The translations under genes and the position numbers were made by a program. 27,849 bases of DNA, taken from NCBI GenBank assembly GCA_937925095.1, contig CALEXX010000053.1:1-27849 (forward strand). The letters run 5' to 3'. This DNA is from an uncultured Leptotrichia sp. Its GTDB lineage: Bacteria; Fusobacteriota; Fusobacteriia; Fusobacteriales; Leptotrichiaceae. Positions within the stretch are counted from its first letter, which is position 1, and every line of letters begins with the position of its first letter. The notes below the pieces were generated by a model. It was not told the origin of the DNA and made no database searches. It was given only the letters and a program-made list of their open reading frames with translations. Positions 7,656 to 15,258 of the stretch are shown here, piece after piece.

Positions 7656-8096
7656 ATGAAAAATAAAAGAAAAAGTCTTATAGGTTTAGGATTAATCATG
7701 GCATTATCAGTTTATGCAGGTGCGGCAACAACAAGTAATCTAAAAAACTCAAAGGGTAACACAGAAACAATGATAGAAAATAATCAGAAAGAGTTTGGCA
7801 AGGATAAATGTCCTATGCCACCAGGACATTCAAGACACGAAGGAAATGGGAAAAATGGTGAAATGGATAAAAACTTTAAAAGACCGACTCCTGAAAGAAT
7901 AGAAGAATTAAAGAAAATATTGAATAAAGGTAAAGTTACAAAAGCGGAAGCTGCTGAAATTATAGAACTTATAGAAATGAAAGGGAAAGGATCTCATGGA
8001 GGAAGACCTGGAGGGCCTGGGAAACCTGGAGAACATGGTAATATGCCACAGCTAAATAATAATCAGTCAAGCAATGATACTAAAACATCAAATTAA
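7656..8096 (+). CDS. Small secreted Gly/Pro/His-rich protein divergent to the two-component system
   Basis: I start at ATG 7656 because GGAGG (7643-7647) lies 8 bases upstream and the signal peptide then starts correctly. The in-frame ATG at 7641 overlaps this ribosome site. The 146-residue product has a signal peptide (MKNKRKSLIGLGLIMALSVYAGA, likely cut after AGA). The mature part is small and hydrophilic. It holds CPMPPGHSRHEG with a single Cys, a helical segment RPTPERIEELKKILNKGKVTKAEAAEIIELIE, and a GGRPGGPGKPGEHG tract. The helix is reminiscent of DUF2680/Spy-like periplasmic helices ('kGkiTkeqAdEii') but I cannot assign a family. Histidines and the Cys could bind metal. It has its own terminator. 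It may be an accessory or target of the adjacent two-component system, as CpxP is for CpxAR (analogy only). Confidence 0.8.
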   Translation: MKNKRKSLIGLGLIMALSVYAGAATTSNLKNSKGNTETMIENNQKEFGKDKCPMPPGHSRHEGNGKNGEMDKNFKRPTPERIEELKKILNKGKVTKAEAAEIIELIEMKGKGSHGGRPGGPGKPGEHGNMPQLNNNQSSNDTKTSN

Positions 8097-8138
8097 TTAA
8101 TAAATCCAAAAATTTTAAGAATATAACAATCTAAAAAA

Positions 8139-8176
8139 AGACTGGAAATAGAATAAATCTATAACCAGTCTCTTTT
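8139..8176. terminator. Bidirectional terminator between the secreted-protein gene and the ahp operon
   Basis: AGACTGG (8139-8145) pairs with CCAGTCT (8165-8171), with ATAGA/TCTAT extending the stem inside. CTTTT follows on the right and a run of seven A's precedes on the left, so it can stop transcripts from both sides. The two genes converge here. Confidence 0.8.
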
Positions 8177-8221
8177 ATATTCTCATTTATATGCAATTAT
8201 TGTGTGTGTATGTTTTTTTAT

Positions 8222-8854
8222 TTAAGCGTTTGCTATAGTTGTAATAAGCTGTTCTAAAGTCTGTTCTCCAACAGAAGCAACCTTTCCGTTAATAAATACT
8301 ACAGGAACTGCCTGAATATCTTTTTCTTTAGCTTCATCAAAGTAAACTGCACTGTCAACCATTGAAGTTGTTATATTTTCATTGTGAGAAGAAATAAGGT
8401 TTAACGCCTGTACAACTTCAGGGCAGTGAGTACAAGAAAGAGAAACAAAAGTTTCAATATTTAAAGGTTTTTGAACTGAAGCAACTTTTTCAAGCTGTTC
8501 TCCTTCAAGTTTTTTACCTAATCCTGCTAATCCTAAGATAGCAAGTATGAAACTGTTAAATTCGTGTCCTCCTGGAATTCCATAAAAATTAACTCCAGTT
8601 TTCTTTCCATTTTTAAGTAATGTGAAAGATGTAGGTCTTGTAATACCTGCAAGTTCTTCAAGAGCTTTATCTTCTCCAAAATTTTCTCTCGTATAGTTTA
8701 CTTTATTTGAAATTGCATCAACTTCTTGTAAGAAACTGTCAAGTTCCTTTGATTTGTCACTGTCATTTAAGAAAGCAACTAATTCAATAGGTTCATCTAT
8801 TTTATCGAAATAAACTTTCAACTGTTCAACTATATTTGCGTCTAGTAATGCCAT
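8222..8854 (-). CDS. Stand-alone AhpF N-terminal domain (two-thioredoxin-fold disulfide carrier)
   Basis: The 210-residue protein corresponds to only the N-terminal domain of alkyl hydroperoxide reductase subunit F. The first thioredoxin fold (about 1-115) has no CxxC. The second (about 120-210) has ETFVSLSCTHCPEVVQALN, with the redox pair Cys141/Cys144, and AVPVVFING with the cis-proline. In E. coli AhpF (about 520 residues) this region takes electrons from the FAD/NADH part and reduces AhpC. Here the flavoprotein part is absent; the frame ends cleanly at a TAA, followed by a terminator, so this is a true short gene and not a truncation. A thioredoxin-reductase-like enzyme encoded elsewhere would have to feed it (inference). 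It lies 25 bp downstream of ahpC in one operon. Confidence 0.88.
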   Translation of the reverse strand: MALLDANIVEQLKVYFDKIDEPIELVAFLNDSDKSKELDSFLQEVDAISNKVNYTRENFGEDKALEELAGITRPTSFTLLKNGKKTGVNFYGIPGGHEFNSFILAILGLAGLGKKLEGEQLEKVASVQKPLNIETFVSLSCTHCPEVVQALNLISSHNENITTSMVDSAVYFDEAKEKDIQAVPVVFINGKVASVGEQTLEQLITTIANA

Positions 8855-8879
8855 TTTTAGACTCCTTTCTGATTTCGGA

Positions 8880-9446
8880 TTATATTTTACCTACTAAATC
8901 CAATCCAGGTTTTAAAGTAGCTTCTCCTTCTTTCCATTTTGCAGGACAAACTAATCCAGGATTTTCAGCTACGAACTTAGCAGCTTTAGCTCTTCTTACA
9001 AGTTCAGAAGCATCTCTTCCTATTCCTTCATCATTTACTTCATAAGCAACTATTTTTCCTTCAGGGTTTACAATGAAAGTTCCTCTGTAAGCAAGTCCGC
9101 TTTCTTCATTTAATACTTCAAATATTCTAGAAACAACAGCTGTAGGATCTCCTATCATTGTGTAAGTAACTTTTTTAATAGCTTCAGAATGATCGTGCCA
9201 TGCTTTGTGAGTGAAGTGAGTATCTGTACTTACAGAGTACACATCAAATCCTAATTTTTTCAATTCTTCATGGTGATCTTCTAAATCCTCAAGTTCTGTA
9301 GGACATACGAAAGTAAAGTCTGCTGGATAGAACATGAATATGCTCCATTTTCCTAATACATCTTTTTCAAAGTTAATTTCTCTGAATTCTTCATTTTGGT
9401 ATGCCTGTACTGTAAAGTTTTCTACTTTTTTTCCGATTAATGACAT
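8880..9446 (-). CDS. ahpC: Alkyl hydroperoxide reductase subunit C (2-Cys peroxiredoxin)
   Basis: The 188-residue product is full length for AhpC. PADFTFVCPTELED carries peroxidatic Cys48, and GLVCPAKWKEGEATLKPG carries resolving Cys167 near the C-terminus, the typical-2-Cys (Prx1/AhpC) layout. It also has the conserved Arg in AYRGTFIVNPEG. It reduces H2O2, organic peroxides and peroxynitrite in the cytoplasm, a key defence for an anaerobe meeting oxygen. A strong AGGAGGAATT precedes the ATG. It is first in an operon with the AhpF-N-like protein, which should re-reduce its disulfide. The promoter upstream is a perfect consensus, suggesting high expression. I found no convincing PerR box. Confidence 0.97.
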   Translation of the reverse strand: MSLIGKKVENFTVQAYQNEEFREINFEKDVLGKWSIFMFYPADFTFVCPTELEDLEDHHEELKKLGFDVYSVSTDTHFTHKAWHDHSEAIKKVTYTMIGDPTAVVSRIFEVLNEESGLAYRGTFIVNPEGKIVAYEVNDEGIGRDASELVRRAKAAKFVAENPGLVCPAKWKEGEATLKPGLDLVGKI

Positions 9447-9508
9447 TTCTAATTCCTCCTATTTTAATTTTTTTAAATTTGAAATCATTACAAAAATATG
9501 ATAGTTAT

Positions 9509-9537
9509 ATTATATAAGATAATCTAACTTTTGTCAA
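9509..9537 (-). promoter_or_regulatory. Consensus sigma-70 promoter of the ahpC operon
   Basis: On the minus strand, TTGACA (9537-9532) and TATAAT (9514-9509) are exactly 17 bp apart, matching both consensus boxes at every position. The predicted start is near 9502, giving a leader of about 55 nt to the ahpC ATG. Confidence 0.85.
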
Positions 9538-9614
9538 GAAACTTTTTCATTGTGTAAAATATTTCCTGTATATTCAAAATATATCTAAAATTAGAGAAAA
9601 TATTGAATTATAGT

Positions 9615-10301
9615 TTAGTTTTCTTCAGTAGCATCTATAACACATATTTCAAATTCCATATCAGGCATACATTCTGCCAGGTCATTCTGAATTCGTTTAA
9701 GTGCTTGCACACGCATTTCAACAGATGTATTTAAATTACCCTGAATAATAAAAATCGCATTTTTTGTTTTATCATCAAATTTATAGTTTTCTCCATCACG
9801 CACATCAAGCCATGCCAATATTCCTTTTTCATCACGGTAGACGTAATCTGTTTTGGCAACATGCTTTTCAGTGGACAGTATTGGAAGAAAAATATCTTCC
9901 CTTTCACTGACTGTAAATTCTATATAATCATGTATTTTATCAAAATCATGTCCACCTATTGCTAAAAATGAATTTAGGGCTTCTACGTTATAAATATCGA
10001 TAATGCTGTTAATACAGGGTATAGAACCACGGTGCTGAATATTTCTTATAAGTGCAGGAACAGTAGGCAGATTTTTCTTTACACTACGTCCGACACTTTG
10101 AAGTAAATCTTTGTAGCCTTGAATTACAGGATGATTAAATACTTCGTCAATATTACAGTTCAAAGCCCATTCTTCTATTTTTTTCTGTTTTTCCAAAAAT
10201 GAATCTGATAATTTTGCATTTGGATTAACATTTTTTGCAATGCCAATCACGACACTCTTAATCCCAAGTGCCGCAATACTTTTATTAATAATAATTTTCA
10301 T
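9615..10301 (-). CDS. B3/B4 (tRNA-synthetase-like) domain protein
   Basis: I choose ATG 10301: TAGGAGGT lies 9 bases upstream, whereas the TTG at 10337 has no ribosome site. The 228-residue cytoplasmic protein belongs to the free-standing B3/B4-domain family, related to the editing domain of the phenylalanyl-tRNA synthetase beta chain. Typical segments are SVGRSVKKNLPTVPALIRNI, a helix that precedes the pocket, then SIPCINSIIDIYNVEALNSF and IGGHDFDKI, and later AWLDVRDGENYKFDDKTKNAIFIIQGN. A role in hydrolysing mischarged aminoacyl-tRNA or in binding amino-acid-like ligands is suggested by the fold, but no function is established for these single-domain proteins. It stands alone between the ahp operon and the SIMPL genes. 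Confidence 0.85.
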   Translation of the reverse strand: MKIIINKSIAALGIKSVVIGIAKNVNPNAKLSDSFLEKQKKIEEWALNCNIDEVFNHPVIQGYKDLLQSVGRSVKKNLPTVPALIRNIQHRGSIPCINSIIDIYNVEALNSFLAIGGHDFDKIHDYIEFTVSEREDIFLPILSTEKHVAKTDYVYRDEKGILAWLDVRDGENYKFDDKTKNAIFIIQGNLNTSVEMRVQALKRIQNDLAECMPDMEFEICVIDATEEN

Positions 10302-10415
10302 AACAGAAATACCTCCTATAGATTGTTTTATAGCCAAGTACCTGTTATTATTATACTCCCTTTAACAACTTTTTTCTAATAATTTTTTTAGAACATTATT
10401 CAAAAATTTAAAATA

Positions 10416-11462
10416 TTAATCCATTTCAAATTCAATATACACAGTTTTTGAAAATGAAACTTTCTGAGGATTTATAACGATGCTGTTTTCAGAAAGACTA
10501 TTTATGAAAGTCTGGTCATTTTCCTTCAGTATTTTTTCGTCGTATACAGCATAATTTCCACTGTAATAACCGTAGTAAGGTCTTATTGCTCCGTTGGAAT
10601 TATCAGTTATAGTAACAGGTTTTTTTAGGGCAAGGTCAGTTTTATTAAGCATAACCTGTGCTTTTTTTGCAGCTTCCCTGTAAGCATTTTCATATAGTTC
10701 GTCTTCCAGTTTCTGTTTATTATCTATATCGTATTCAATATATCCTGTTGAACCGATTTTTAATGAATGCGCCAGATTAATTATATTTCCAATACTTTTC
10801 ATATCCCTTGTAGTAACTTCTATAGTATGTGAAACTATTTGTTTAACTTTTTTAACACTTGTTCTTTTTTCCATGTCGATTTCCTGATTGTTATAACCTG
10901 CAATTTTTATCTTATCTGCACTTATTCCCCTTGCAGAAAGTTTTTTCTGTAACTCATTAAATTTATTGATAGCTTTCTGATAAGCACCTTTATTAGTCTT
11001 ATCCTGTTCAACTATTTTAAAAACATGGTTTCCTCCGATATTTCTCTGAAGGCTGAAAATCTTCTCATTTGCGAGGACAGCCATAAATTCCTTTAAACTG
11101 TTCAGGTCGATTGAAACAGCTTCCACTGTAAGAGTAGTTCTGAATTCCTTTTCTCCTTCATTCTGTACTTCAGTATCCCACCAGTAATTTTCCGAAGTGT
11201 TATAGTCTGAAGAATTAATTTTTTCATATTTTGTATTTGTCTTTTTCAAAAGATTTTTATACTTTTCAAGAATTTCAGAGTTTTCCTTGCTTGCTTTATC
11301 AAGATTATCATTTTCAGTGATAATTTCCAGAGTTATTTTTGCACTGTTTGGAAGAAGTTCCTTTGTTGCGGTTCCTCTTACCTGTATTCTCTTTCCTGAA
11401 ACGACATCAGAAAAACTGAAGACAGAAAAGATTATAAATAGTATAGATATAATTTTTTTCAT
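10416..11462 (-). CDS. Secreted SIMPL-domain (DUF541) protein, paralogue 2
   Basis: 348 residues with a signal peptide (MKKIISILFIIFSVFSFSD). A SIMPL domain follows, starting RIQVRGTATKELLPNSAKITLEI. The repeated alpha/beta core is seen in EKINSSDYNTSENYWWD, FRTTLTVEAVSIDLNSLKEF, QIVSHTIEVTTRDMKSIGNIINLA and the helix AYREAAKKAQVMLNKT. The family (Pfam SIMPL, BP26/OMP28-like) forms ring- or channel-like oligomers in the periplasm or outer membrane in some bacteria; function in this group is unknown. A tyrosine-rich patch, IRPYYGYYSGNYAVYD, is near residue 290. It follows 24 bp after a second SIMPL gene of the same length class, and both likely share a promoter. The two products differ widely, so the duplication is old. 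Confidence 0.88.
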   Translation of the reverse strand: MKKIISILFIIFSVFSFSDVVSGKRIQVRGTATKELLPNSAKITLEIITENDNLDKASKENSEILEKYKNLLKKTNTKYEKINSSDYNTSENYWWDTEVQNEGEKEFRTTLTVEAVSIDLNSLKEFMAVLANEKIFSLQRNIGGNHVFKIVEQDKTNKGAYQKAINKFNELQKKLSARGISADKIKIAGYNNQEIDMEKRTSVKKVKQIVSHTIEVTTRDMKSIGNIINLAHSLKIGSTGYIEYDIDNKQKLEDELYENAYREAAKKAQVMLNKTDLALKKPVTITDNSNGAIRPYYGYYSGNYAVYDEKILKENDQTFINSLSENSIVINPQKVSFSKTVYIEFEMD

Positions 11463-11486
11463 ATTATTATTTCCTTTCTAAAAATA

Positions 11487-12593
11487 TTATTTCATTTCAT
11501 ACATTACAGATATATTCTGCATTAATTTTATTGGTTTTGGAGTATAGTCAATTCTAGATTTTTTTGCTCCGGATGAACGTTCTGCAATAGCAAATTTTGC
11601 ACTGGGAGCCGAAAATTCAGCTATTTCTTTACTGCTGTCAAAACTCCACGATTCATCAATTTTATCAATCATTTTTTGCTGAAACTCAACATCTTCACTT
11701 ACAACAATTGGAGAAGCAAGTTTAAGGCCACTTGATTTCAGAATGCTTTCAGCTTTATTTTTTGCCTGTTTAAATGCTTCATTATACATATCTGAAGCTA
11801 TCTGATCCTTATTGGAAATATCAAAATGTATACTTCCGTCTATATTTATTCCATTGTCATCAGCAAGGGAAATGATAGAATTCAGTCCCTTAATATTTTT
11901 AGTAGTTATTTTAAAATTATGGACTACATAATAAACATCCTTCTGCTCCTTATTTTTTCCGTTAAAGTTTTCTGTAATGTTATAGTCACCCAGAACAATG
12001 TTGCTTGCTGGAACATTTAAAGATTGAATTTTCGATTTTGCAGAATTAAGTTTAGCAAATACAGTATTCAGAGCTTTTTCTAAAGTTGTATCTGTTGCAC
12101 TTATGTCAAATTCAAATGTATTGTCATCAAAATTTTTATTTATGCTTTGAAGATTTTCCCCGTCAGAAAATTCTACAAGACCTGCTATCTGATTGAAGTC
12201 AGTATTTTTAATAAGTACAGCTATATTTGCAGTATATAAGTCAGGCTTTTTACTTTCAGTACTTGAAATGGCAGTTTTTTTCCCTTTGCTGTCATTGTAA
12301 TCATCATTATCATAATCTTTTTGTTTTCTGCTGTAAAAAGAAAGGGTTTCAAGCTGTGATAAATCAATATTCTTATTTTTCAGAGCAGACTTAAATTTTT
12401 CAATTCTGTCATTTGCTTCCTTTGTTGCCACACTGAGATTTTCATTTTTAGTTTTTATCTGGAATGTTATAGTGGCAACATCAGGCATTACTTCCTTTTC
12501 ATAATTTCCGGTTACGCTTACTTTTCTTATTACATTTTCTGAAAATGAAAATGCTGAAAGGATAAGAAATAAAGCGATTAATTTCTTTTTCAT
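11487..12593 (-). CDS. Secreted SIMPL-domain (DUF541) protein, paralogue 1
   Basis: 368 residues, with a signal peptide MKKKLIALFLILSAFSFSE, cut near residue 19. The SIMPL pattern is evident: VIRKVSVTGNYEKEVMPDVATITFQI, then TANIAVLIKNTDFNQIAGLV, YYVVHNFKITTKNIKGLNSIISLA and the helix MYNEAFKQAKNKAESILKSSGL. It differs from its neighbour by a charged insertion around residue 95 (DYDNDDYNDSKGKK) and a serine-rich region near 315-345. GGAGGT lies seven bases upstream of the ATG. As first gene of the pair it is preceded by an A/T-rich gap that contains an inverted-repeat element (12705-12784). No promoter is clear enough to list. Confidence 0.88.
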   Translation of the reverse strand: MKKKLIALFLILSAFSFSENVIRKVSVTGNYEKEVMPDVATITFQIKTKNENLSVATKEANDRIEKFKSALKNKNIDLSQLETLSFYSRKQKDYDNDDYNDSKGKKTAISSTESKKPDLYTANIAVLIKNTDFNQIAGLVEFSDGENLQSINKNFDDNTFEFDISATDTTLEKALNTVFAKLNSAKSKIQSLNVPASNIVLGDYNITENFNGKNKEQKDVYYVVHNFKITTKNIKGLNSIISLADDNGINIDGSIHFDISNKDQIASDMYNEAFKQAKNKAESILKSSGLKLASPIVVSEDVEFQQKMIDKIDESWSFDSSKEIAEFSAPSAKFAIAERSSGAKKSRIDYTPKPIKLMQNISVMYEMK

Positions 12594-12704
12594 ATTTTAC
12601 CTCCAATTTAATTTTACTAGTTTTTAAATCCTTTTATATAATTATTCTATCATTTAAACCTTAAAGTAAAATGAAAAGAAATGATTTTTTATATCATATA
12701 AAAT

Positions 12705-12784
12705 GGTGCCCTCCCAAAATAGAAGATAGATATCTGCTGAATATAGTTTACAGCAATTTTCAATTTCTTTTTTGAGGTGGCACC
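12705..12784. mobile_element. 80-bp element with imperfect terminal inverted repeats (MITE-like or IS remnant)
   Basis: The left end GGTGCCCTCCCAAAATAGAA and the reverse complement of the right end (GGTGCCACCTCAAAAAAGAA) agree at most positions over about 20 bp. The ends begin GGTGCC (12705-12710) and finish GGCACC (12779-12784). A smaller hairpin, TGCTG/CAGCA, is inside. It holds no coding sequence. The arrangement looks like a deleted insertion sequence or a miniature element. It lies between the partner gene of DUF1576 and the SIMPL pair, where it could also act as a transcript-end hairpin. No target duplication is obvious. Confidence 0.5.
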
Positions 12785-12828
12785 TTTTGTACATAAATTT
12801 TATTTTTTCAAAAATTTTCAAACGATAA

Positions 12829-13173
12829 TTAAAGAACTTTCTTCAGAATAATTTCTAAAACGCCTTCTTCATAATTAATATATATGGAATCACATATTTT
12901 AGCGACAAGAGTAAGTTCGTCAGAAGTTTCTCCTTCCCCAATAAGTTCCCAATACTCTGAGTACTCTATGTCCTGGTGGATTTCCATACCTTTTTTCATT
13001 TCTTTTACTTCAGCATTACTAAGTTCAACTGTCCCGCAAGTATAAATGTCGTATCCATTTTTAGCGTCATTTATAGCAATGTCAATTTCTATTTTTTCTG
13101 CTCCTTTTTCTAAATAGAAAGAAGTGATTTCATTTGTAATTTTTGAAATTATTTTCGTCTTTTTTGTTTTCAT
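12829..13173 (-). CDS. Small protein coupled to the DUF1576 gene, function unknown
   Basis: A 114-residue soluble, acidic protein that I do not recognise. It starts MKTKKTKIISKITNEITSFY and is rich in strands and short helices, with GAEKIEIDIAINDAKNGYDIY and LIGEGETSDELTLVAKICDS as the most distinctive parts. It has no signal peptide or membrane span. Its ATG overlaps the stop codon of the DUF1576 gene by 4 bp (ATGA), so translation is probably coupled and the two proteins are likely made in step. That suggests a cytoplasmic partner or regulator of the membrane protein, but this is inference from gene layout only. Confidence 0.8.
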   Translation of the reverse strand: MKTKKTKIISKITNEITSFYLEKGAEKIEIDIAINDAKNGYDIYTCGTVELSNAEVKEMKKGMEIHQDIEYSEYWELIGEGETSDELTLVAKICDSIYINYEEGVLEIILKKVL

Positions 13174-14408
13174 TTTTTTCCTCCATCAAATAATTGTAAT
13201 ATAGGAACGCTTACACTTGCAACGATTCCTGCAGAAAGCCCCGTATTATATAAATTCAATCCGCCATGAAGTGCCCCCATATTTAAAACTAAACAAAAAT
13301 TTGTAAATCCAACAATAATTCCTGGAATAATCCCAAATTTTCCACTGATTGGTGCAAGACATGTAGAAAAAAATAAAGTTATGGCAAAAGTTGTAAGTGG
13401 AATATTTATACCAAACATTATATAGGAAAGTGAAACTCCGGCTATTATTGGAAGGACATTTTTCAAATGTTTTCCAAATCCTGCAAACCCTATAAGAGTA
13501 AAAAGACCGGATAAAATAGGTCCGTTAATATAAGGAAACATAAGAAAAATAAGAGCAATAGAAATAAATCCTAAAATTCCCATATTTATCATAACCATTG
13601 GAAAACCTTCAGTAACAGTGAAGTCTGTTACAAGTTTTCCTGAATGTTTGAGCAGGCTATCAAAATTTTCGAATGAACGGCCATTTGCATAGTAACCATA
13701 AATAATGTAAAAGGCAAAAACTGATACAAGTAAAATCAAGATAGGATAATCCATTTTTTCAACAAAGGTTTTATTTGGTGCAACTTTAAGCCCAACTTCC
13801 TCCAGTATTGCATAAATAATAATGGCAATAAGTCCTGCAGCCAGTCCTGTATTATACAGTGTATAGCCGTTATGGAAGTTTATTACATGTATGGAAACTG
13901 CCGGAACGATAAATCCCATAAGAAATCCGGCTCCAATTGCCAGAATAATTCCAAAGATGGAAAAATTAAAGGCTTTTGAAATACTGCTTACAACCGGCGA
14001 AAGAGCAGTTGTAAACATACAACCTGTTATAACTGTCTTAAAGCTTCTTCCTTCAAATTTTGCGTAGGCATAGGTACCTAGATAAAACGGAATAATGTTT
14101 AGTAGATTTTTTCCCATGAAGGCAAAGCCAAGCATTATATAAATTCCTGATATAAGCAGACCATTGATTTTCATATCCATCTTGTAGATAAGATAAATAT
14201 TCAGTAGTGCAACTACTGAAGCATTAAACATGGCCGCACCTTTTCCTCCAACCACAAAGTAGTCAGTCAGAAGAACACCATCAGATAAAAAAATATCTTT
14301 CATTCCCTTTATTAATTCAGCAGGATGTGTAGAAATTATTGAATAAATCAGCATAATAAAGGGTAAAAGTGAAATAATAAGGTACTCCTTCTTTTTTTCT
14401 TTTGTCAT
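13170..14408 (-). CDS. DUF1576 family multi-span membrane protein
   Basis: 412 residues with about ten hydrophobic spans. It consists of two homologous halves. GFAFMGKNLLNIIPFYLGTY matches GFAGFGKHLKNVLPIIAGVS, FTTALSPVVSSISKAF matches FSTCLAPISGKFGI, and NFHNGYTLYNTGLAAGLIAI matches GALHGGLNLYNTGLSAGIVA. The repeated YNTGL(A/S)AG motif is typical of DUF1576. Two inverted or direct halves with short conserved loops suggest a transporter or channel, but no substrate is known for the family. It is followed by a 4-bp-overlapping small gene. GAGAGGAATA lies upstream of the ATG, and a plausible promoter precedes it. The opposite strand beyond carries a separate operon. Confidence 0.85.
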   Translation of the reverse strand: MTKEKKKEYLIISLLPFIMLIYSIISTHPAELIKGMKDIFLSDGVLLTDYFVVGGKGAAMFNASVVALLNIYLIYKMDMKINGLLISGIYIMLGFAFMGKNLLNIIPFYLGTYAYAKFEGRSFKTVITGCMFTTALSPVVSSISKAFNFSIFGIILAIGAGFLMGFIVPAVSIHVINFHNGYTLYNTGLAAGLIAIIIYAILEEVGLKVAPNKTFVEKMDYPILILLVSVFAFYIIYGYYANGRSFENFDSLLKHSGKLVTDFTVTEGFPMVMINMGILGFISIALIFLMFPYINGPILSGLFTLIGFAGFGKHLKNVLPIIAGVSLSYIMFGINIPLTTFAITLFFSTCLAPISGKFGIIPGIIVGFTNFCLVLNMGALHGGLNLYNTGLSAGIVASVSVPILQLFDGGKK

Positions 14409-14432
14409 TAGTATATTCCTCTCATATTTTTA

Positions 14433-14461
14433 ATTATAATAATTATAACATATTTTTTGAA
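14433..14461 (-). promoter_or_regulatory. Predicted promoter of the DUF1576 operon
   Basis: On the minus strand, TTCAAA (14461-14456) is 17 bp from TATAAT (14438-14433). A second TATAAT lies nine bases upstream at 14447-14442 without a good -35. The leader would be only about 20 nt and includes the ribosome-binding site. Confidence 0.45.
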
Positions 14462-14533
14462 AATAGTAAGAATTTTTGATTTTTTTGTTTCTGAAATAAT
14501 GATAAAATTAGGAAAAACACAGATAAACTCTAA

Positions 14534-14562
14534 TTGTATTTTAATAGGATTAGTGATATAAT
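14534..14562 (+). promoter_or_regulatory. Predicted promoter of the secreted-protein/SH3b operon
   Basis: TTGTAT (14534-14539), 17 bp, then TATAAT (14557-14562), with TGA giving an extended -10. The predicted start near 14569 leaves a leader of about 36 nt to the ATG at 14605. Confidence 0.65.
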
Positions 14563-14604
14563 GTACAAAATTTAAAAAATCATGAAAGGTGTAAAGAGGT
14601 GGAT

Positions 14605-15207
14605 ATGAAAAAAATAGCAGTGTTATTCCTGCTTGCTATGTCACTGCAGGCATTTGGAGGAAAATACAGAACGCTTAAGGAAGAAAATGTAAATATAAGT
14701 TTATCAGAAATGGGAAGTAATAATGGAAAAATTGAAAAGGCAATAAAAAAAGGTTACAGTCAGGAAACTTTTTTAAAAATACTTGAAAATCAGATAAACA
14801 GCGGAGAATCTTATAATAAAGATTCAATAGAAAAAATGAGCCTTATTGGGATAACTTTGGCAACAATAAGGTATATCAAAGTTGATATTGAAGAGATTAA
14901 ATATTTATCAGATAATCAGGCGGAAGTAAGTTTGAATATAGTAATTCCGTCAATAGAAAAATTTGATGAGAAAAGATATGAAGAAAGGTTGTCAGAGGCT
15001 TTTAAAAGCAAAATAGGATATACAATTGAAGAAATAAAAAATAGGGATCTGACAAAGTCTGAAATTGAAAAGTTGTTGCCTGTCTATATGAAAATAACAG
15101 GTGAAGAAATAGGAAAAATAAATCACTTCACTTCACTTAATGAAACAGTGAAAGTTAATAAAAGTAGTAACAGTCAATGGGAAATGGAAGCACTGGGATT
15201 ATTTTAA
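14605..15207 (+). CDS. Secreted protein of unknown function
   Basis: I take ATG 14605 (200 residues). AGAGG (14595-14599) is well placed for it, whereas the GTG at 14599 overlaps that site. A signal peptide covers MKKIAVLFLLAMSLQAFGG, with no lipobox Cys. The mature part is alpha/beta: a helical half (GKIEKAIKKGYSQETFLKILENQI), a strand pair (IRYIKVDIEEIKYLSDNQAEVSLNIVIPS) and a C-terminal WEMEALGLF. The shape resembles small NTF2-like or DUF5105-type extracytoplasmic domains, in which a helix bundle precedes a sheet that ends in a 'W.i' strand, but I cannot name a family. It is 51 bp ahead of an SH3b-domain membrane protein and probably in the same operon. Confidence 0.75.
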   Translation: MKKIAVLFLLAMSLQAFGGKYRTLKEENVNISLSEMGSNNGKIEKAIKKGYSQETFLKILENQINSGESYNKDSIEKMSLIGITLATIRYIKVDIEEIKYLSDNQAEVSLNIVIPSIEKFDEKRYEERLSEAFKSKIGYTIEEIKNRDLTKSEIEKLLPVYMKITGEEIGKINHFTSLNETVKVNKSSNSQWEMEALGLF

Positions 15208-15258
15208 AAATGGGGGAAAATTTTTATATTCTTTAGGTATTGTAAAAATGGAGGGAAC

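Noticed and set aside
9509..9537. PerR or Fur box in the ahpC promoter (TTATATAATATAA-like stretch).
   Set aside because: It does not match the PerR consensus at enough positions, and such strings are common in this A/T-rich DNA.
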